From positions 6,964,001 through 7,028,000 of the forward strand of contig NZ_CP080531.1 of assembly GCF_024746835.1 (NCBI RefSeq): DNA of 64,000 nucleotides. The letters run 5' to 3'. Position 1 is the first letter of the stretch; every line of letters begins with the position of its first letter. Under the pieces are notes generated by a model. It did not search any database, was not told where the DNA came from, and worked only from the letters and a program-made list of their open reading frames with translations. Below are positions 46,854 to 56,920 of the stretch, in pieces. The position numbers and the translations under genes are program-made. This DNA comes from Mesorhizobium sp. AR02. Its GTDB lineage: Bacteria; Pseudomonadota; Alphaproteobacteria; Rhizobiales; Rhizobiaceae.

Positions 46854-47177
46854 TCACTTCCCAGCCCGCCGCCCTGCCTCATAGGCGCGCCGCGACCAGA
46901 CCGTCATCTCGTCGGGATCGTCAAAAGCACTGTCGGGAATGCTCCAATAGGGCATGGCGACCAGCTTGCCGTGGCGTGAGCCGGTATAGGTCCATTGCTT
47001 GCAGCCGGCAGCCTCGAAGTCGGGCGCGCTTTGCTCGTCGGCCTTGAGCAGCAATTCGCCGCGCAGCACAATGGCGACGATGACGCCGTCGAAATAGATG
47101 CCCTTGCCGCCGAACAGCCGGCGGATGCTGACCGGGCCGAGCCCCGCGAACAGTTCGGCGATGCGTTCATTGTCCAT
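46854..47177 (-). CDS. TfoX N-terminal domain protein
   Basis: A 107-residue protein matching the N-terminal domain of TfoX/Sxy: VSIRRLFGGKGIYFDGVIVA, ELLLKADEQSAPDFEAAG and MPYWSIPDSAFDDPDEMTVW. Full-length TfoX of gammaproteobacteria regulates competence and has a second domain, absent here; the single-domain form is common in rhizobia and its role is unknown. The ATG is at 47177. Insertion of IS copy 2 ends 9 nt from its stop codon and may have removed its terminator. Confidence 0.9.
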   Translation of the reverse strand: MDNERIAELFAGLGPVSIRRLFGGKGIYFDGVIVAIVLRGELLLKADEQSAPDFEAAGCKQWTYTGSRHGKLVAMPYWSIPDSAFDDPDEMTVWSRRAYEAGRRAGK

Positions 47178-47262
47178 GCCGCGATCATGTCACCGGCATT
47201 TGACATTGTCATCGCGCAACCAAGATCATGCTGACAGGTTGAGAACCGTCGGAGTTTTTGTC

Positions 47263-47760
47263 ATGCCGCTTCTGCTCAAGGGATCCTGCCGTTGCAACGC
47301 CGTGCGTTTCGAGGTGGAAAGCCACACACCGGTGCCGTTCATGCTGTGCTACTGCTCGATCTGCCGCAAGCAGCAGGGCGGTGGCGGTTTCGCCATCAAT
47401 CTCGGCGCCGACTACGAGACGCTGAACATCAGGGGTAAGCGCAGCCTCGGCGTCTACCGGGCCGAGATTGAAGATGACGAGCATCCCCATTGCGAGGTCT
47501 CGACCGGCGAGCGCAATTTCTGCCGCAAATGCGGGTCGGCGCTCTGGCTCTACGACCCGACCTGGCCGGAGCTGGTGCATCCCTTCGCCTCGGCGATCGA
47601 CAGCGACCTGCCAAAACCGCCTGAAAAGGTGCATCTGATGCTGAAATACAAGGCGAACTGGGTCGAACCCGATATCGGCAAGGGTGACAAGGCGTTCGAT
47701 GTTTATCCCGAAGAATCAATCGCGGACTGGCACAAGCGGACGGGGATGTGGGTCGAGTAG
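47263..47760 (+). CDS. GFA (CENP-V/glutathione-dependent formaldehyde-activating) family protein
   Basis: A 165-residue zinc protein of the GFA/CENP-V family. The zinc-binding cysteines appear in order: CRC (GSCRCNAVRFEV), CYCSICRK near residue 29 and FCRKCGSALW near residue 86. Members bind glutathione or other thiols and act on small S-adducts; the family name is historical and a formaldehyde role is not implied. The start at ATG 47263 fits the typical short lead before GSCRC. It is followed by a palindromic repeat and converges with sufA. Confidence 0.9.
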   Translation: MPLLLKGSCRCNAVRFEVESHTPVPFMLCYCSICRKQQGGGGFAINLGADYETLNIRGKRSLGVYRAEIEDDEHPHCEVSTGERNFCRKCGSALWLYDPTWPELVHPFASAIDSDLPKPPEKVHLMLKYKANWVEPDIGKGDKAFDVYPEESIADWHKRTGMWVE

Positions 47761-47761
47761 C

Positions 47762-47888
47762 GTTCTTCGCCCCGTTTACGGGGAGAAGATGCCGGCAGGC
47801 AGATGAGGGGCGGCGCGAACTTGGAGAGGCTAGCGCTGCCCCTCATCCGGCCCTTCGGGCCACCTTCTCCCCGTAAACGGGGCGAAGG
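47762..47888. repeat. RIME-like palindromic element between GFA gene and sufA
   Basis: The outer arms CTTCGCCCCGTTTACGGGG and its inverse CCCCGTAAACGGGGCGAAG enclose CAGATGAGGGGC and GCCCCTCATCCGG with a GGCCCTTCGGGCC hairpin. It fills the gap between two convergent genes and could act as a bidirectional terminator. Confidence 0.75.
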
Positions 47889-47893
47889 AAAAA

Positions 47894-48274
47894 TCAGGCC
47901 GAAGCGCGTGCCTCTGCCAGCGCCTTGAGATCGGCCGGCTTCAGTTCGACGGATTCGCCGCAGCCACAGGCCGAACTCTGGTTCGGGTTGTGGAAGGTGA
48001 AGCCGGTGCGCAGCGTCGTCTGTTCGAAATCCATCTCGGTGCCGAACAGGAAAAGGGCTGCCTCCGGCGCGACATAGACATGGGCGCCGTCGCGCTCGAT
48101 ATGGTCGTCCTTGGTGTTGGGCTCGGTCACCAGATCGACCGTATATTCCATACCGGCGCAGCCGCCCTTCTTGATGCCGAGGCGGATGCCGTGCGCGTTG
48201 TCACGGGTAGCCACGATCTCGCGCACCCGGTCGGCGGCCTTTTCGGTCATCGTGATGACGGCGAAGCGTCCCAT
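47894..48274 (-). CDS. sufA: A-type iron-sulfur carrier SufA
   Basis: A 126-residue A-type carrier with the three conserved cysteines C39 (KKGGCAGMEY), C103 and C105 (SACGCGES). It receives clusters from the SufBCD scaffold and passes them to apoproteins. It is the last gene of the suf operon, 106 nt after sufT. The start is the ATG at 48274 (GRFAVITM); ATG 48253 is possible. The adjoining sufS/sufT genes and the motif set justify SufA rather than IscA. Confidence 0.93.
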   Translation of the reverse strand: MGRFAVITMTEKAADRVREIVATRDNAHGIRLGIKKGGCAGMEYTVDLVTEPNTKDDHIERDGAHVYVAPEAALFLFGTEMDFEQTTLRTGFTFHNPNQSSACGCGESVELKPADLKALAEARASA

Positions 48275-48379
48275 TCTTTTTCCTTCTCCATTCCATGCAG
48301 GTTCAAGGCCTGCCGAATGATTCCTCACCTAAAATGGTGAAGTTTTACCCCTGGCGCAAGTGCGCCAGCCTCTGCCTGC

Positions 48380-48781
48380 CTAGTACCAGCCCACCGCCAC
48401 CTGCGCCTCTTCCGACATGCGGTCGGGCGACCAGGGCGGGTCGAAGGTCATGTTGACCTCGACGCCGGACACGCCTTCGACGGCGCCGACGGCATTTTCG
48501 ACCCATCCCGGCATTTCGCCGGCGACGGGGCAGCCGGGGGCGGTCAGCGTCATGTCGATCTTGACCGAGCGGTCGTCCTCGATGTCGATCTTGTAGACGA
48601 GGCCGAGCTCGTAGATGTCGGCCGGGATTTCCGGGTCGTAGACCGTCTTCAGCGCCGAGACGATGTCGTCGGTCAGCCGCGCCAGTTCGTCGGCGGGAAT
48701 GGCCGAGGCCGACACGACGCTGTTGGCAGCGGGTTCCGGAGTGGTTTCGGCAGCGATGCTTGCATCATCCATGGTCGTCAC
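48380..48781 (-). CDS. sufT: SufT, MIP18-type iron-sulfur maturation factor
   Basis: A 133-residue protein of the DUF59/MIP18 family, SufT type. The core is VSALKTVYDPEIPADIYELGLVYK with the conserved DPE and the later LTAPGCPVAGEMP, containing the single conserved Cys. It helps in maturation of [4Fe-4S] proteins such as aconitase and lipoate synthase. The N-terminal 35 residues are low-complexity. The GTG at 48781 overlaps the stop of sufS (GTGA); ATG 48772 is the alternative. Confidence 0.92.
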   Translation of the reverse strand: MTTMDDASIAAETTPEPAANSVVSASAIPADELARLTDDIVSALKTVYDPEIPADIYELGLVYKIDIEDDRSVKIDMTLTAPGCPVAGEMPGWVENAVGAVEGVSGVEVNMTFDPPWSPDRMSEEAQVAVGWY

Positions 48782-50019
48782 CCAAAAAACTTGCGCGCTT
48801 TTTCAAGCGCCTCGGCCAAAGCGTCGACTTCGGCCCTGGTATTATACATGCCGAACGATGCCCTGCATGTGGAGGTTACGCCAAAGCGTTTCAACAGCGG
48901 CTGGGCACAATGGGTGCCCGCCCGCACTGCCACGCCCTGCCTGTCTATCACCATCGATACGTCATGGGCATGAATGCCTTGCAGTTCGAAGGAGATGATG
49001 GCGCCCTTGCCCGGCGCGTCGCCGAAGATGCGCAGCGAGTTGATGGCGCGCAGCCGCTCATGCGCATAAGTCTTGAGGTCTTCCTCGTGGGCTGCGATGC
49101 GCTCGCGGCCAATGCTATCCATGTAGTCGAGTGCCGCGCCGAGCCCGATCGCCTGCACGATCGGCGGCGTGCCGGCCTCGAAGCGATGCGGCGGCTCGTT
49201 GTAGGTGACGATGTCTTCCGTCACCTCCTCGATCATCTCGCCACCACCCATGAACGGACGCATGCCAGCGAGAATGTCCTTCTTGCCGTAGAGCACGCCG
49301 ATGCCGGAAGGGCCGTAAACCTTGTGGCCGGTGAAGACGAAGAAGTCGCAGTCGAGATCCTGGACGTCGATCGGCATATGCACGGCGCTCTGGCTGCCGT
49401 CGACGAGAACGGGAATTCCACGCGAATGCGCGATGCGCACGATCTCCTTGATCGGCGTCACCGTGCCCAGCGCATTGGACATCTGCGTGATGGCGACGAG
49501 CTTGGTGCGGTCGGTCAGCCGCTTCTCGAATTCCTCGATGTGGAAGACGCCGAGATCGTCAACCGGCACCCAGACCAGCTTGGCGCCCTGCCGCTCACGG
49601 ATGAAATGCCAGGGAACGATGTTGGAGTGGTGCTCCATGATCGACAGCACGATCTCGTCGCCCTCGCCGATGTTTGGCATGCCATAGCCGTAGGCGACGG
49701 TGTTGATCGCCGACGTCGTGTTCGAGGTGAAGACGATGTTGTCGATGCTCGGCGCATTGAGGAAGCGGCGCACCGTCTCACGCGCCTTCTCATAGGCATC
49801 GGTCGCCGCGTTGGACAGGAAATGCAGGCCGCGATGGACGTTGGCATATTCCTGGGAATAGGCGTGCTGGATCGTATCGAGCACCACCTGCGGCTTTTGT
49901 GCCGAGGCGCCATTGTCGAGATAGACCAGTGGCTTGCCATAGACTTCGCGCGACAGGATCGGGAAGTCGCGGCGGATCGCCTCGACGTCGTATGGGATGT
50001 TTTCGACTTTCTGGTCCAT
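48778..50019 (-). CDS. sufS: cysteine desulfurase SufS
   Basis: A 413-residue group II cysteine desulfurase that removes sulfur from L-cysteine for SufBCD. The PLP Lys is K233 in VFTGHKVYGPSG, and the persulfide Cys is C371 in AVRAGTHCAQPLLKRFG, with the short loop typical of SufS. The N-terminal DVEAIRRDFPILSREVYGKP is typical. No SufE gene is visible in the operon. It is separated from sufD by a 188-nt hairpin-rich gap and overlaps sufT. Confidence 0.96.
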   Translation of the reverse strand: MDQKVENIPYDVEAIRRDFPILSREVYGKPLVYLDNGASAQKPQVVLDTIQHAYSQEYANVHRGLHFLSNAATDAYEKARETVRRFLNAPSIDNIVFTSNTTSAINTVAYGYGMPNIGEGDEIVLSIMEHHSNIVPWHFIRERQGAKLVWVPVDDLGVFHIEEFEKRLTDRTKLVAITQMSNALGTVTPIKEIVRIAHSRGIPVLVDGSQSAVHMPIDVQDLDCDFFVFTGHKVYGPSGIGVLYGKKDILAGMRPFMGGGEMIEEVTEDIVTYNEPPHRFEAGTPPIVQAIGLGAALDYMDSIGRERIAAHEEDLKTYAHERLRAINSLRIFGDAPGKGAIISFELQGIHAHDVSMVIDRQGVAVRAGTHCAQPLLKRFGVTSTCRASFGMYNTRAEVDALAEALEKARKFFG

Positions 50020-50059
50020 CGTCTGTCTTTCAATGCCAGGCTTCAGTGTCAGCCGGCCC

Positions 50060-50190
50060 TTCGCTATGGCTCCCTGCCCTTCGGGCGTTCACGCCCTTCA
50101 AAAGGTCCACTGGACCTTTTGATCCGCCCGAAGGCGGACCGAGCCTTCACCGTTCGTCGCTCAAAAAGCCAAATCGTTGGCTTTTTGCCG
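50060..50190. repeat. hairpin-rich intergenic element inside the suf operon
   Basis: Between sufD and sufS at least three inverted repeats can be read: GCCCTTCGGGC-like near 50078-50088, CAAAAGGTCC/GGACCTTTTG (50099-50121), and AAAAAGCCAA/TTGGCTTTTT with loop ATCG (50163-50186). No coding frame is supported here. The third could terminate or attenuate transcription after sufD. Confidence 0.7.
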
Positions 50191-50207
50191 GCTACGCCGA
50201 CCGCTCC

Positions 50208-51476
50208 TCACCCGTGCGTCACAAACCAGTCGTCGAGTCTCGCTTCCAGCGCCTCGACAATCGTCTCGTCGTCCAGTTCCTCGATCACCTCGGCGACAAA
50301 GGCTTTGACGAGCAATCCCCGCGCGGTCTTCTCGTCGACGCCGCGCGCCATCAGGTAGAACAGGTGGTCGTGGTCGATCTCGGTCACCGTCGCGCCGTGG
50401 CCGCAGACGACGTCGTCGGCGAAGATCTCGAGCTCCGGCTTGGTCGAGAACTCGCCATCGTCCGACAAAAGCAGCGTGTTGCAGGCCATCTTGGCGTTGG
50501 TCTTCTGCGCATATTGATGGACGTTGATGCGGCCCTGAAAAACGCCGCGGGCCTTGCCCGTCACCACATTGCGGATGACCTCGGTGGACGTCGTGTGCGG
50601 CACGGCGTGGTCGAGCACCATGGTCACGTCGGAGTGGGTATCGCCCGCAAGCAGGTTGATGCCGCGCAGCTTGAAGTCGGCGCCTTCACCCGTCGTCCTG
50701 ACCATGATCTCCTGGCGAACAAGCTTGCCGCCGGCGTTCATGACGAACAGTGTCAGCTTCGCGTTCTTGCCGATATGGGCCTTGAACTGCGCCAGATGCG
50801 TCGCCGTCTCCGGCTGCTCCTGGACGATCAGCCACGTCACCTCGGCGCCCTCACCGAGCACGAGCTGGCTGACCGAACTGATCAGGGCGGCGCCATCACC
50901 CGCCTGACGCTCGACGATCACGGCCTTGGCGCCGGCGCCAACGCGAACGGCCAAGCGCACATGGGTCTGGCCGCCGGCCTGCACATTCTGCAGCTCGATC
51001 GGCTTTTCGAGTTCCGTGCCATCGGCGATGTCGACAAAGTAGCCATCGGCGACGAAAGCCGTGTTCAGCGCACCGATCGCATCGTCGCTGCCATAGGAAT
51101 CGAGGCCCGGCGCGATGCTGCCGTCGGTCAGCTTTTCCAACAGGCGCTGGACGGTCACGCCCTCAATTGTCGGCACCTTCGCATCGGACTTGCCGTTCAG
51201 AACCGGCAACACGGCGGAGCCTTCGACGATCGGAGCAAGAGCCTTGGCCATGGCAGCGGCATCGAAGTCCGGCACCACGTTCAACAGCCGGCGCAGGTCG
51301 GTGTAGTGCCAGGATTCGATGCGCCGCGTCGGCAGGCCATGCTTGATCGCCTCGATGGCGTCGTCGCGCTTCAGCATCACCGCGCCATCGCCCGGCAGCA
51401 GCGACAGCCGGTCGCCGAACGCGTCGATCAACGCGGTTTCGGCCGGTGTCCGCTGCGGTTGTGTGTGCATATTCAT
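50208..51476 (-). CDS. sufD: Fe-S assembly scaffold subunit SufD
   Basis: A SufD protein of about 422 residues, partner of SufB and SufC. Diagnostic segments are PTRRIESWHYTDLRRLLNVV near the N-terminus, VTMVLDHAVPHTTSTEVIRN, VFQGRINVHQYAQKTNAKMA, and the C-terminal HGATVTEIDHDHLFYLMARG with EVIEELDDE. The conserved His of VCGHGA in the beta-helix is present. The start is placed at ATG 51476, preceded by AAGG at good spacing; ATG 51500 would add eight residues and directly abut sufC. Confidence 0.94.
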   Translation of the reverse strand: MNMHTQPQRTPAETALIDAFGDRLSLLPGDGAVMLKRDDAIEAIKHGLPTRRIESWHYTDLRRLLNVVPDFDAAAMAKALAPIVEGSAVLPVLNGKSDAKVPTIEGVTVQRLLEKLTDGSIAPGLDSYGSDDAIGALNTAFVADGYFVDIADGTELEKPIELQNVQAGGQTHVRLAVRVGAGAKAVIVERQAGDGAALISSVSQLVLGEGAEVTWLIVQEQPETATHLAQFKAHIGKNAKLTLFVMNAGGKLVRQEIMVRTTGEGADFKLRGINLLAGDTHSDVTMVLDHAVPHTTSTEVIRNVVTGKARGVFQGRINVHQYAQKTNAKMACNTLLLSDDGEFSTKPELEIFADDVVCGHGATVTEIDHDHLFYLMARGVDEKTARGLLVKAFVAEVIEELDDETIVEALEARLDDWFVTHG

Positions 51477-51501
51477 CAGTTTGACCTTGCCTTCTGGCAT
51501 C

Positions 51502-52257
51502 TCACGCGGCTTCGCCGATCACGCCGGCATAGCCATTGGCTTCGAGGTCGAGCGCCAGCGACTTGTCGCCGGACTTGATGACCTGGCCCTTGTAGAGCAC
51601 GTGCACGCTATCCGGCACGATGTGTTCGAGCAGCCGCTGGTAGTGGGTGATGACCAGGAACGCCCGGTCCGGCGCGCGCAAAGCGTTGACGCCGTCGGAA
51701 ACGATCTTCAGCGCATCGATGTCGAGGCCGGAATCGGTCTCGTCGAGCACACACAGCTTCGGCTCCAGCAGCTTCATCTGCAGGATCTCGGCGCGCTTCT
51801 TCTCGCCGCCGGAGAAGCCGACATTGAGCGGCCGCTTCAGCATCGCCATGTCCATGCTGAGCGATGCTGCGGCTTCCTTCACCCGCTTCAAAAATTCCGG
51901 GATTTTCAGCGGCTCCTCGCCGCGCGCCTTGCGCTGCTCGTTCATCGCCACTTTCAGGAATTCCATCGTCGCCACGCCCGGTATTTCCATCGGGTACTGG
52001 AAAGCGAGGAAGATGCCTGACGTGGCGCGTTCGGCCGGATCCATCTCGAGGATCGACTGGCCGTTGTAGAGGATGTCGCCCTCGGTCACCTCATAGTCCT
52101 CGCGGCCGGCGAGGATGTAGGACAGCGTCGACTTGCCCGAGCCGTTCGGGCCCATGATGGCGGCGACCTCGCCGGCTTTCACCGTCAGGTTCAGGCCGCG
52201 GATGATTTCGGTGCCGTCATCGACGATGCGGGCATGCAGGTTCTTGATCTCAAGCAT
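51502..52257 (-). CDS. sufC: Fe-S assembly ATPase SufC
   Basis: A 251-residue cytosolic ABC-type ATPase. Walker A is GPNGSGKST at 36-44, the signature is GFSGGEKKRAEIL and Walker B is LCVLDETDSGLDID. SufC drives conformational change of the SufB-SufD scaffold rather than transport. The DSGLDIDALK variant of the D-loop is typical for SufC. It lies between sufB (27 nt) and sufD. Confidence 0.97.
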   Translation of the reverse strand: MLEIKNLHARIVDDGTEIIRGLNLTVKAGEVAAIMGPNGSGKSTLSYILAGREDYEVTEGDILYNGQSILEMDPAERATSGIFLAFQYPMEIPGVATMEFLKVAMNEQRKARGEEPLKIPEFLKRVKEAAASLSMDMAMLKRPLNVGFSGGEKKRAEILQMKLLEPKLCVLDETDSGLDIDALKIVSDGVNALRAPDRAFLVITHYQRLLEHIVPDSVHVLYKGQVIKSGDKSLALDLEANGYAGVIGEAA

Positions 52258-52284
52258 TCTTTTGTTTCCTGAATATCTGTCCGG

Positions 52285-53802
<1,518 letters not shown>

Positions 53803-53988
53803 ATGCGTTCTCCATCCACGCCGGGGTCAAGGCCCGACAGTTTTCAAACTATGGCACCGCCGAAATGAGCGCCGAAGAAGCGCTCGCGGCAGCGTAAGTT
53901 CCATATAGTGCGCCTCGACCGGAAATTCACCCGGCCAGCATGAAACGCACGGCTCTACCAGGCCGAAAGGCCCAAAATCGTCCAACCG

Positions 53989-55197
53989 CTACGCGGCTTC
54001 TTCTCTATCCGCCTTTTCTCTGGCGGCTTGCCGTGCGGCGATGCCCGCCAGCGCGGTGCGGAACAGCTCGATGTCCTCGACACCCGTCGTCGAACCGATC
54101 GACACGCGCAAGGCGCCAAGACTGTCACCGAAACCCATGGCCTTCAGCACATGGCTCGGTCCGACCTTGCCCGACGAACAGGCGGAGCCGGCCGACAGCG
54201 CCACACCGGCGAGATCAAAGGCGATCTGCGCGGTTTCGGCCTTGACGCCCGCAATAGCGAAGAATGTCGTATTGGCAAGCCTTGGCGCGCCGGTTCCAAA
54301 GATTTCCGCGTCCGGGACCAGCATTTTCACGATGGCCTCGATCTCGTCGCGGCGCTTGCGCACCGCGTCGATCGCCGGCAATCCGGCCAGCGCTTCGCGT
54401 GCGGCAGCACCAAAACCAGCGATGGCGGCGAGGTTTTCCGTGCCACCGCGATGGCCCTTTTCCTGGCCACCGCCATTGATCAGAGGTTTCGGCATCATCA
54501 GATCGGCGGCGGCGACAATGGCGCCGACGCCCTTGGGGCCGCCAATCTTGTGCGAAGACAGAATCAAATAGTCGGCGTAACCCGCTGACATGTCGATGGA
54601 AACGCGGCCCGCCGCCTGAACCGCATCGACGACAAGGATGCCGCCCGCGGCCTTGACGATCGCCGCGATCCGATCGATCGGCTGGATGACGCCGGTCTCG
54701 TTGTTGGCGGCGTGGATCGCAACCAGCGGCAGACCATCGGTCTTGTCGTGATCGGCAAGCACCGCGGCCAAGGCTGCAAGATTGGCAACGCCGTTGGCAT
54801 CGACGCCGATGCGCGTCACCTGCGCCGCCGGGAAGCGTCCGCCGTTCAACAGGCAGGGATGATCGGCCTCGCAGACGTAGAGCCGGCTCATGCGCACGCT
54901 GCCGCGTCCCATTTGCCAGTCCGGTGAAAGGAGCGTCGAGGCGGCCTCGGTCGCACCGGATGTGAACACGACATGTTCGGGCCGGGCATTGACCAGAGTC
55001 GCGACCTCGCGCCTTGCGGTCTCGATCAGGCGGCGCGCGGCGCGCCCCTCGGCATGAACCGATGACGGGTTGGCGGCGACGTCGAGCGCCGCGACCATAG
55101 CCTCGCGTGCCGCTGGGAGCAGCGGCGCACTGGCATTATAGTCGAGATAGGCGCGTTTTGCGGCCATTTTCGTCCAGTTGGTCCCGTCAGAAGCCAT
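53989..55197 (-). CDS. IscS/NifS-type (group I) cysteine desulfurase
   Basis: A 402-residue PLP enzyme of the group I desulfurases. The PLP Lys is K217 in LILSSHKIGGPKG, and the persulfide Cys is C340 in SAGSACSSGKVGPSHVL, on the long flexible loop that distinguishes it from the SufS at 48.8 kb. It starts AKRAYLDYNASAPLLPAARE; the true start may be ATG 55167. It lies upstream of sufB in the same orientation, as in several alphaproteobacterial suf clusters. It may deliver sulfur to tRNA thiolases such as TtcA or to SufB; which one is not decided by sequence. Confidence 0.92.
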   Translation of the reverse strand: MASDGTNWTKMAAKRAYLDYNASAPLLPAAREAMVAALDVAANPSSVHAEGRAARRLIETARREVATLVNARPEHVVFTSGATEAASTLLSPDWQMGRGSVRMSRLYVCEADHPCLLNGGRFPAAQVTRIGVDANGVANLAALAAVLADHDKTDGLPLVAIHAANNETGVIQPIDRIAAIVKAAGGILVVDAVQAAGRVSIDMSAGYADYLILSSHKIGGPKGVGAIVAAADLMMPKPLINGGGQEKGHRGGTENLAAIAGFGAAAREALAGLPAIDAVRKRRDEIEAIVKMLVPDAEIFGTGAPRLANTTFFAIAGVKAETAQIAFDLAGVALSAGSACSSGKVGPSHVLKAMGFGDSLGALRVSIGSTTGVEDIELFRTALAGIAARQAAREKADREEAA

Positions 55198-55406
55198 TCG
55201 GTTTGTCGTATGGCGTTATTTCCTTGAAATTCCAAGGCGAGCCGTCCTATTTACGCGGCTTGCGGCGCGGGTTGCCGGGCTCGACGTCAGGCCACTCAGT
55301 TTTGAATAGTTCTAAACTAGCTTCTAAGAAGACGCTCGCCCTGCGTCAAGGCCAGAGGAAGACACGTTCCGGGCGCCGCGCATTCGTATACCAAGTGGAG
55401 TATTTC

Positions 55407-56081
55407 ATGCCTGAGGTCATTTTCACCGGTCCGGCCGGTCGCCTGGAGGGACGCTACCAGCCCTCCAAGGAAAAGAGCGCGCCAATTGCCATCGTCTTGC
55501 ATCCGCACCCGCAGTTCGGCGGCACGATGAACAACAAGATCGTCTACGACCTCTTCTACATGTTCCAGAAGCGTGATTTCACCACGCTGCGCTTCAATTT
55601 CCGCGGCATCGGCCGCAGCCAGGGCGAGTTCGACCACGGCACGGGCGAATTGTCGGATGCGGCCGCCGCGTTGGACTGGGTCCAGTCGCTGCATCCGGAT
55701 TCCAAGAGCTGCTGGGTTGCCGGCTATTCCTTCGGCTCGTGGATCGGCATGCAGCTCCTGATGCGCCGGCCCGAGATCGAGGGCTTCATCTCCATCGCGC
55801 CGCAGCCGAACACCTATGACTTCTCGTTCCTGGCGCCCTGCCCGTCGTCGGGCCTGATCATCCATGGCGATGCCGACAAGGTGGCGCCGCCGAAGGATGT
55901 GCAGGGCCTGGTCGACAAGCTGCACACGCAAAAGGGCATCACCATCACGCAGAAGATTTTGCCCGGCGCCAACCACTTTTTCGCCAACGACGCCGATCTT
56001 TTGATCGAGGAATGCGCCGACTATCTCGATCGCCGACTGGCGGGTGAATTGTCCGATCCGCGGCCGAAGCGGCTGAGATAG
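55407..56081 (+). CDS. alpha/beta hydrolase
   Basis: A 224-residue cytoplasmic alpha/beta hydrolase. The core reads APIAIVLHPHPQFGGTMNNK, FRGIGRSQGEFDHG, and a nucleophile elbow VAGYSFGSWIG with Ser in G-Y-S-F-G. Asp is in IIHGDADKVAPP and His in LPGANHFFAND. The HPHPQFGGTMNNKIV block is typical of a conserved dienelactone-hydrolase-like family in alphaproteobacteria of unknown substrate. The start at ATG 55407 has GTGGAG upstream. It is divergent from the IscS-type gene. Confidence 0.87.
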   Translation: MPEVIFTGPAGRLEGRYQPSKEKSAPIAIVLHPHPQFGGTMNNKIVYDLFYMFQKRDFTTLRFNFRGIGRSQGEFDHGTGELSDAAAALDWVQSLHPDSKSCWVAGYSFGSWIGMQLLMRRPEIEGFISIAPQPNTYDFSFLAPCPSSGLIIHGDADKVAPPKDVQGLVDKLHTQKGITITQKILPGANHFFANDADLLIEECADYLDRRLAGELSDPRPKRLR

Positions 56082-56103
56082 ACAGGGAAAGGCGCCAGCG
56101 CCG

Positions 56104-56754
56104 ATGTACGAGCCTCCCCATTTCCAGGAAACGCGGCCCGACGTGCTGCACGGACTGATCAGGGCGCATCCGCTCGGCCTGCTGATCTCGAACGGGCCTG
56201 ACGGCCCGGTCGCCGACGCCATTCCGTTCCTGCTCGACGCCGAAGCGTCGCCGAACGGCAGACTGCGGGCGCACCTGGCCAGGGCCAACCCGCACTGGCG
56301 TCTCATCGCCGACAATCCGGCATCGCCCGTGCTGATCGTTTTCCAGGGCACCGATGCCTATGTGACGCCGTCCTGGTACGAGACCAAGCGCGAGACCGGC
56401 AAGGTGGTGCCGACCTGGAACTATGCCATCGTGCAGGTGCGCGGCACGGCAAAAGTGATCGACGACCAGGACTGGCTGGCACAGCAGATCGCCGACCTGA
56501 CCCTATCGCAGGAAGGCCCTCGCGAGGCCCCCTGGGCGGTGACCGACGCGCCGGCGCCCTTCATCCAGTCGCAGATCAAGGGCATCATCGGGCTGGAAAT
56601 CGAAATCAGCGAAATACACGGCAAGTGGAAGGTCAGCCAGAACCGACCGGTCGCCGACCGTGTGGGCGTTGCGCAAGGCCTGGAAAATGAAGAGCACCAG
56701 TCGCCTGATATGGCCAGCCTGGTGAGATCGTACGGCGGCCTGGACGGCAATTAG
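56104..56754 (+). CDS. PaiB-type FMN-binding negative transcriptional regulator
   Basis: A 216-residue protein of the PaiB family: MYEPPHFQETRPDVLHGLIR at the start, then IRAHPLGLLISNGPDGP, VIFQGTDAYVTPSWYETKR-like sequence (VLIVFQGTDAYVTPSWYETK) and VPTWNYAIVQVRGTAKVI. Family members have an FMN-binding split barrel; B. subtilis PaiB was described as a negative regulator of sporulation and degradative enzymes, though biochemical roles vary. It starts 22 nt after the hydrolase gene, so the two may be co-transcribed. Confidence 0.92.
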   Translation: MYEPPHFQETRPDVLHGLIRAHPLGLLISNGPDGPVADAIPFLLDAEASPNGRLRAHLARANPHWRLIADNPASPVLIVFQGTDAYVTPSWYETKRETGKVVPTWNYAIVQVRGTAKVIDDQDWLAQQIADLTLSQEGPREAPWAVTDAPAPFIQSQIKGIIGLEIEISEIHGKWKVSQNRPVADRVGVAQGLENEEHQSPDMASLVRSYGGLDGN

Positions 56755-56920
56755 TGGTCAACACCCGACGTTTGGTACGACCTGCGAACCAGCTTTGGAA
56801 ACAGAATTGATAATTCTATTTCATTGAACAAAGGCCATACACAGAGCGTAGGGCGGGCTGATCTGTGCGCTTGATCTGACCGCGACAGATGCCATCTGCA
56901 AAGAATCAAAGACCTACAAC

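Noticed and set aside
48760..51578. Long plus-strand frames opposite sufS and sufD
   Set aside because: Both suf genes are full length with catalytic residues; the opposite frames show no family pattern or start signals.
53840..53900. Tiny frames (5 and 10 codons) upstream of sufB as a possible leader peptide
   Set aside because: They lie on the opposite strand to sufB and have no ribosome-binding sequence.
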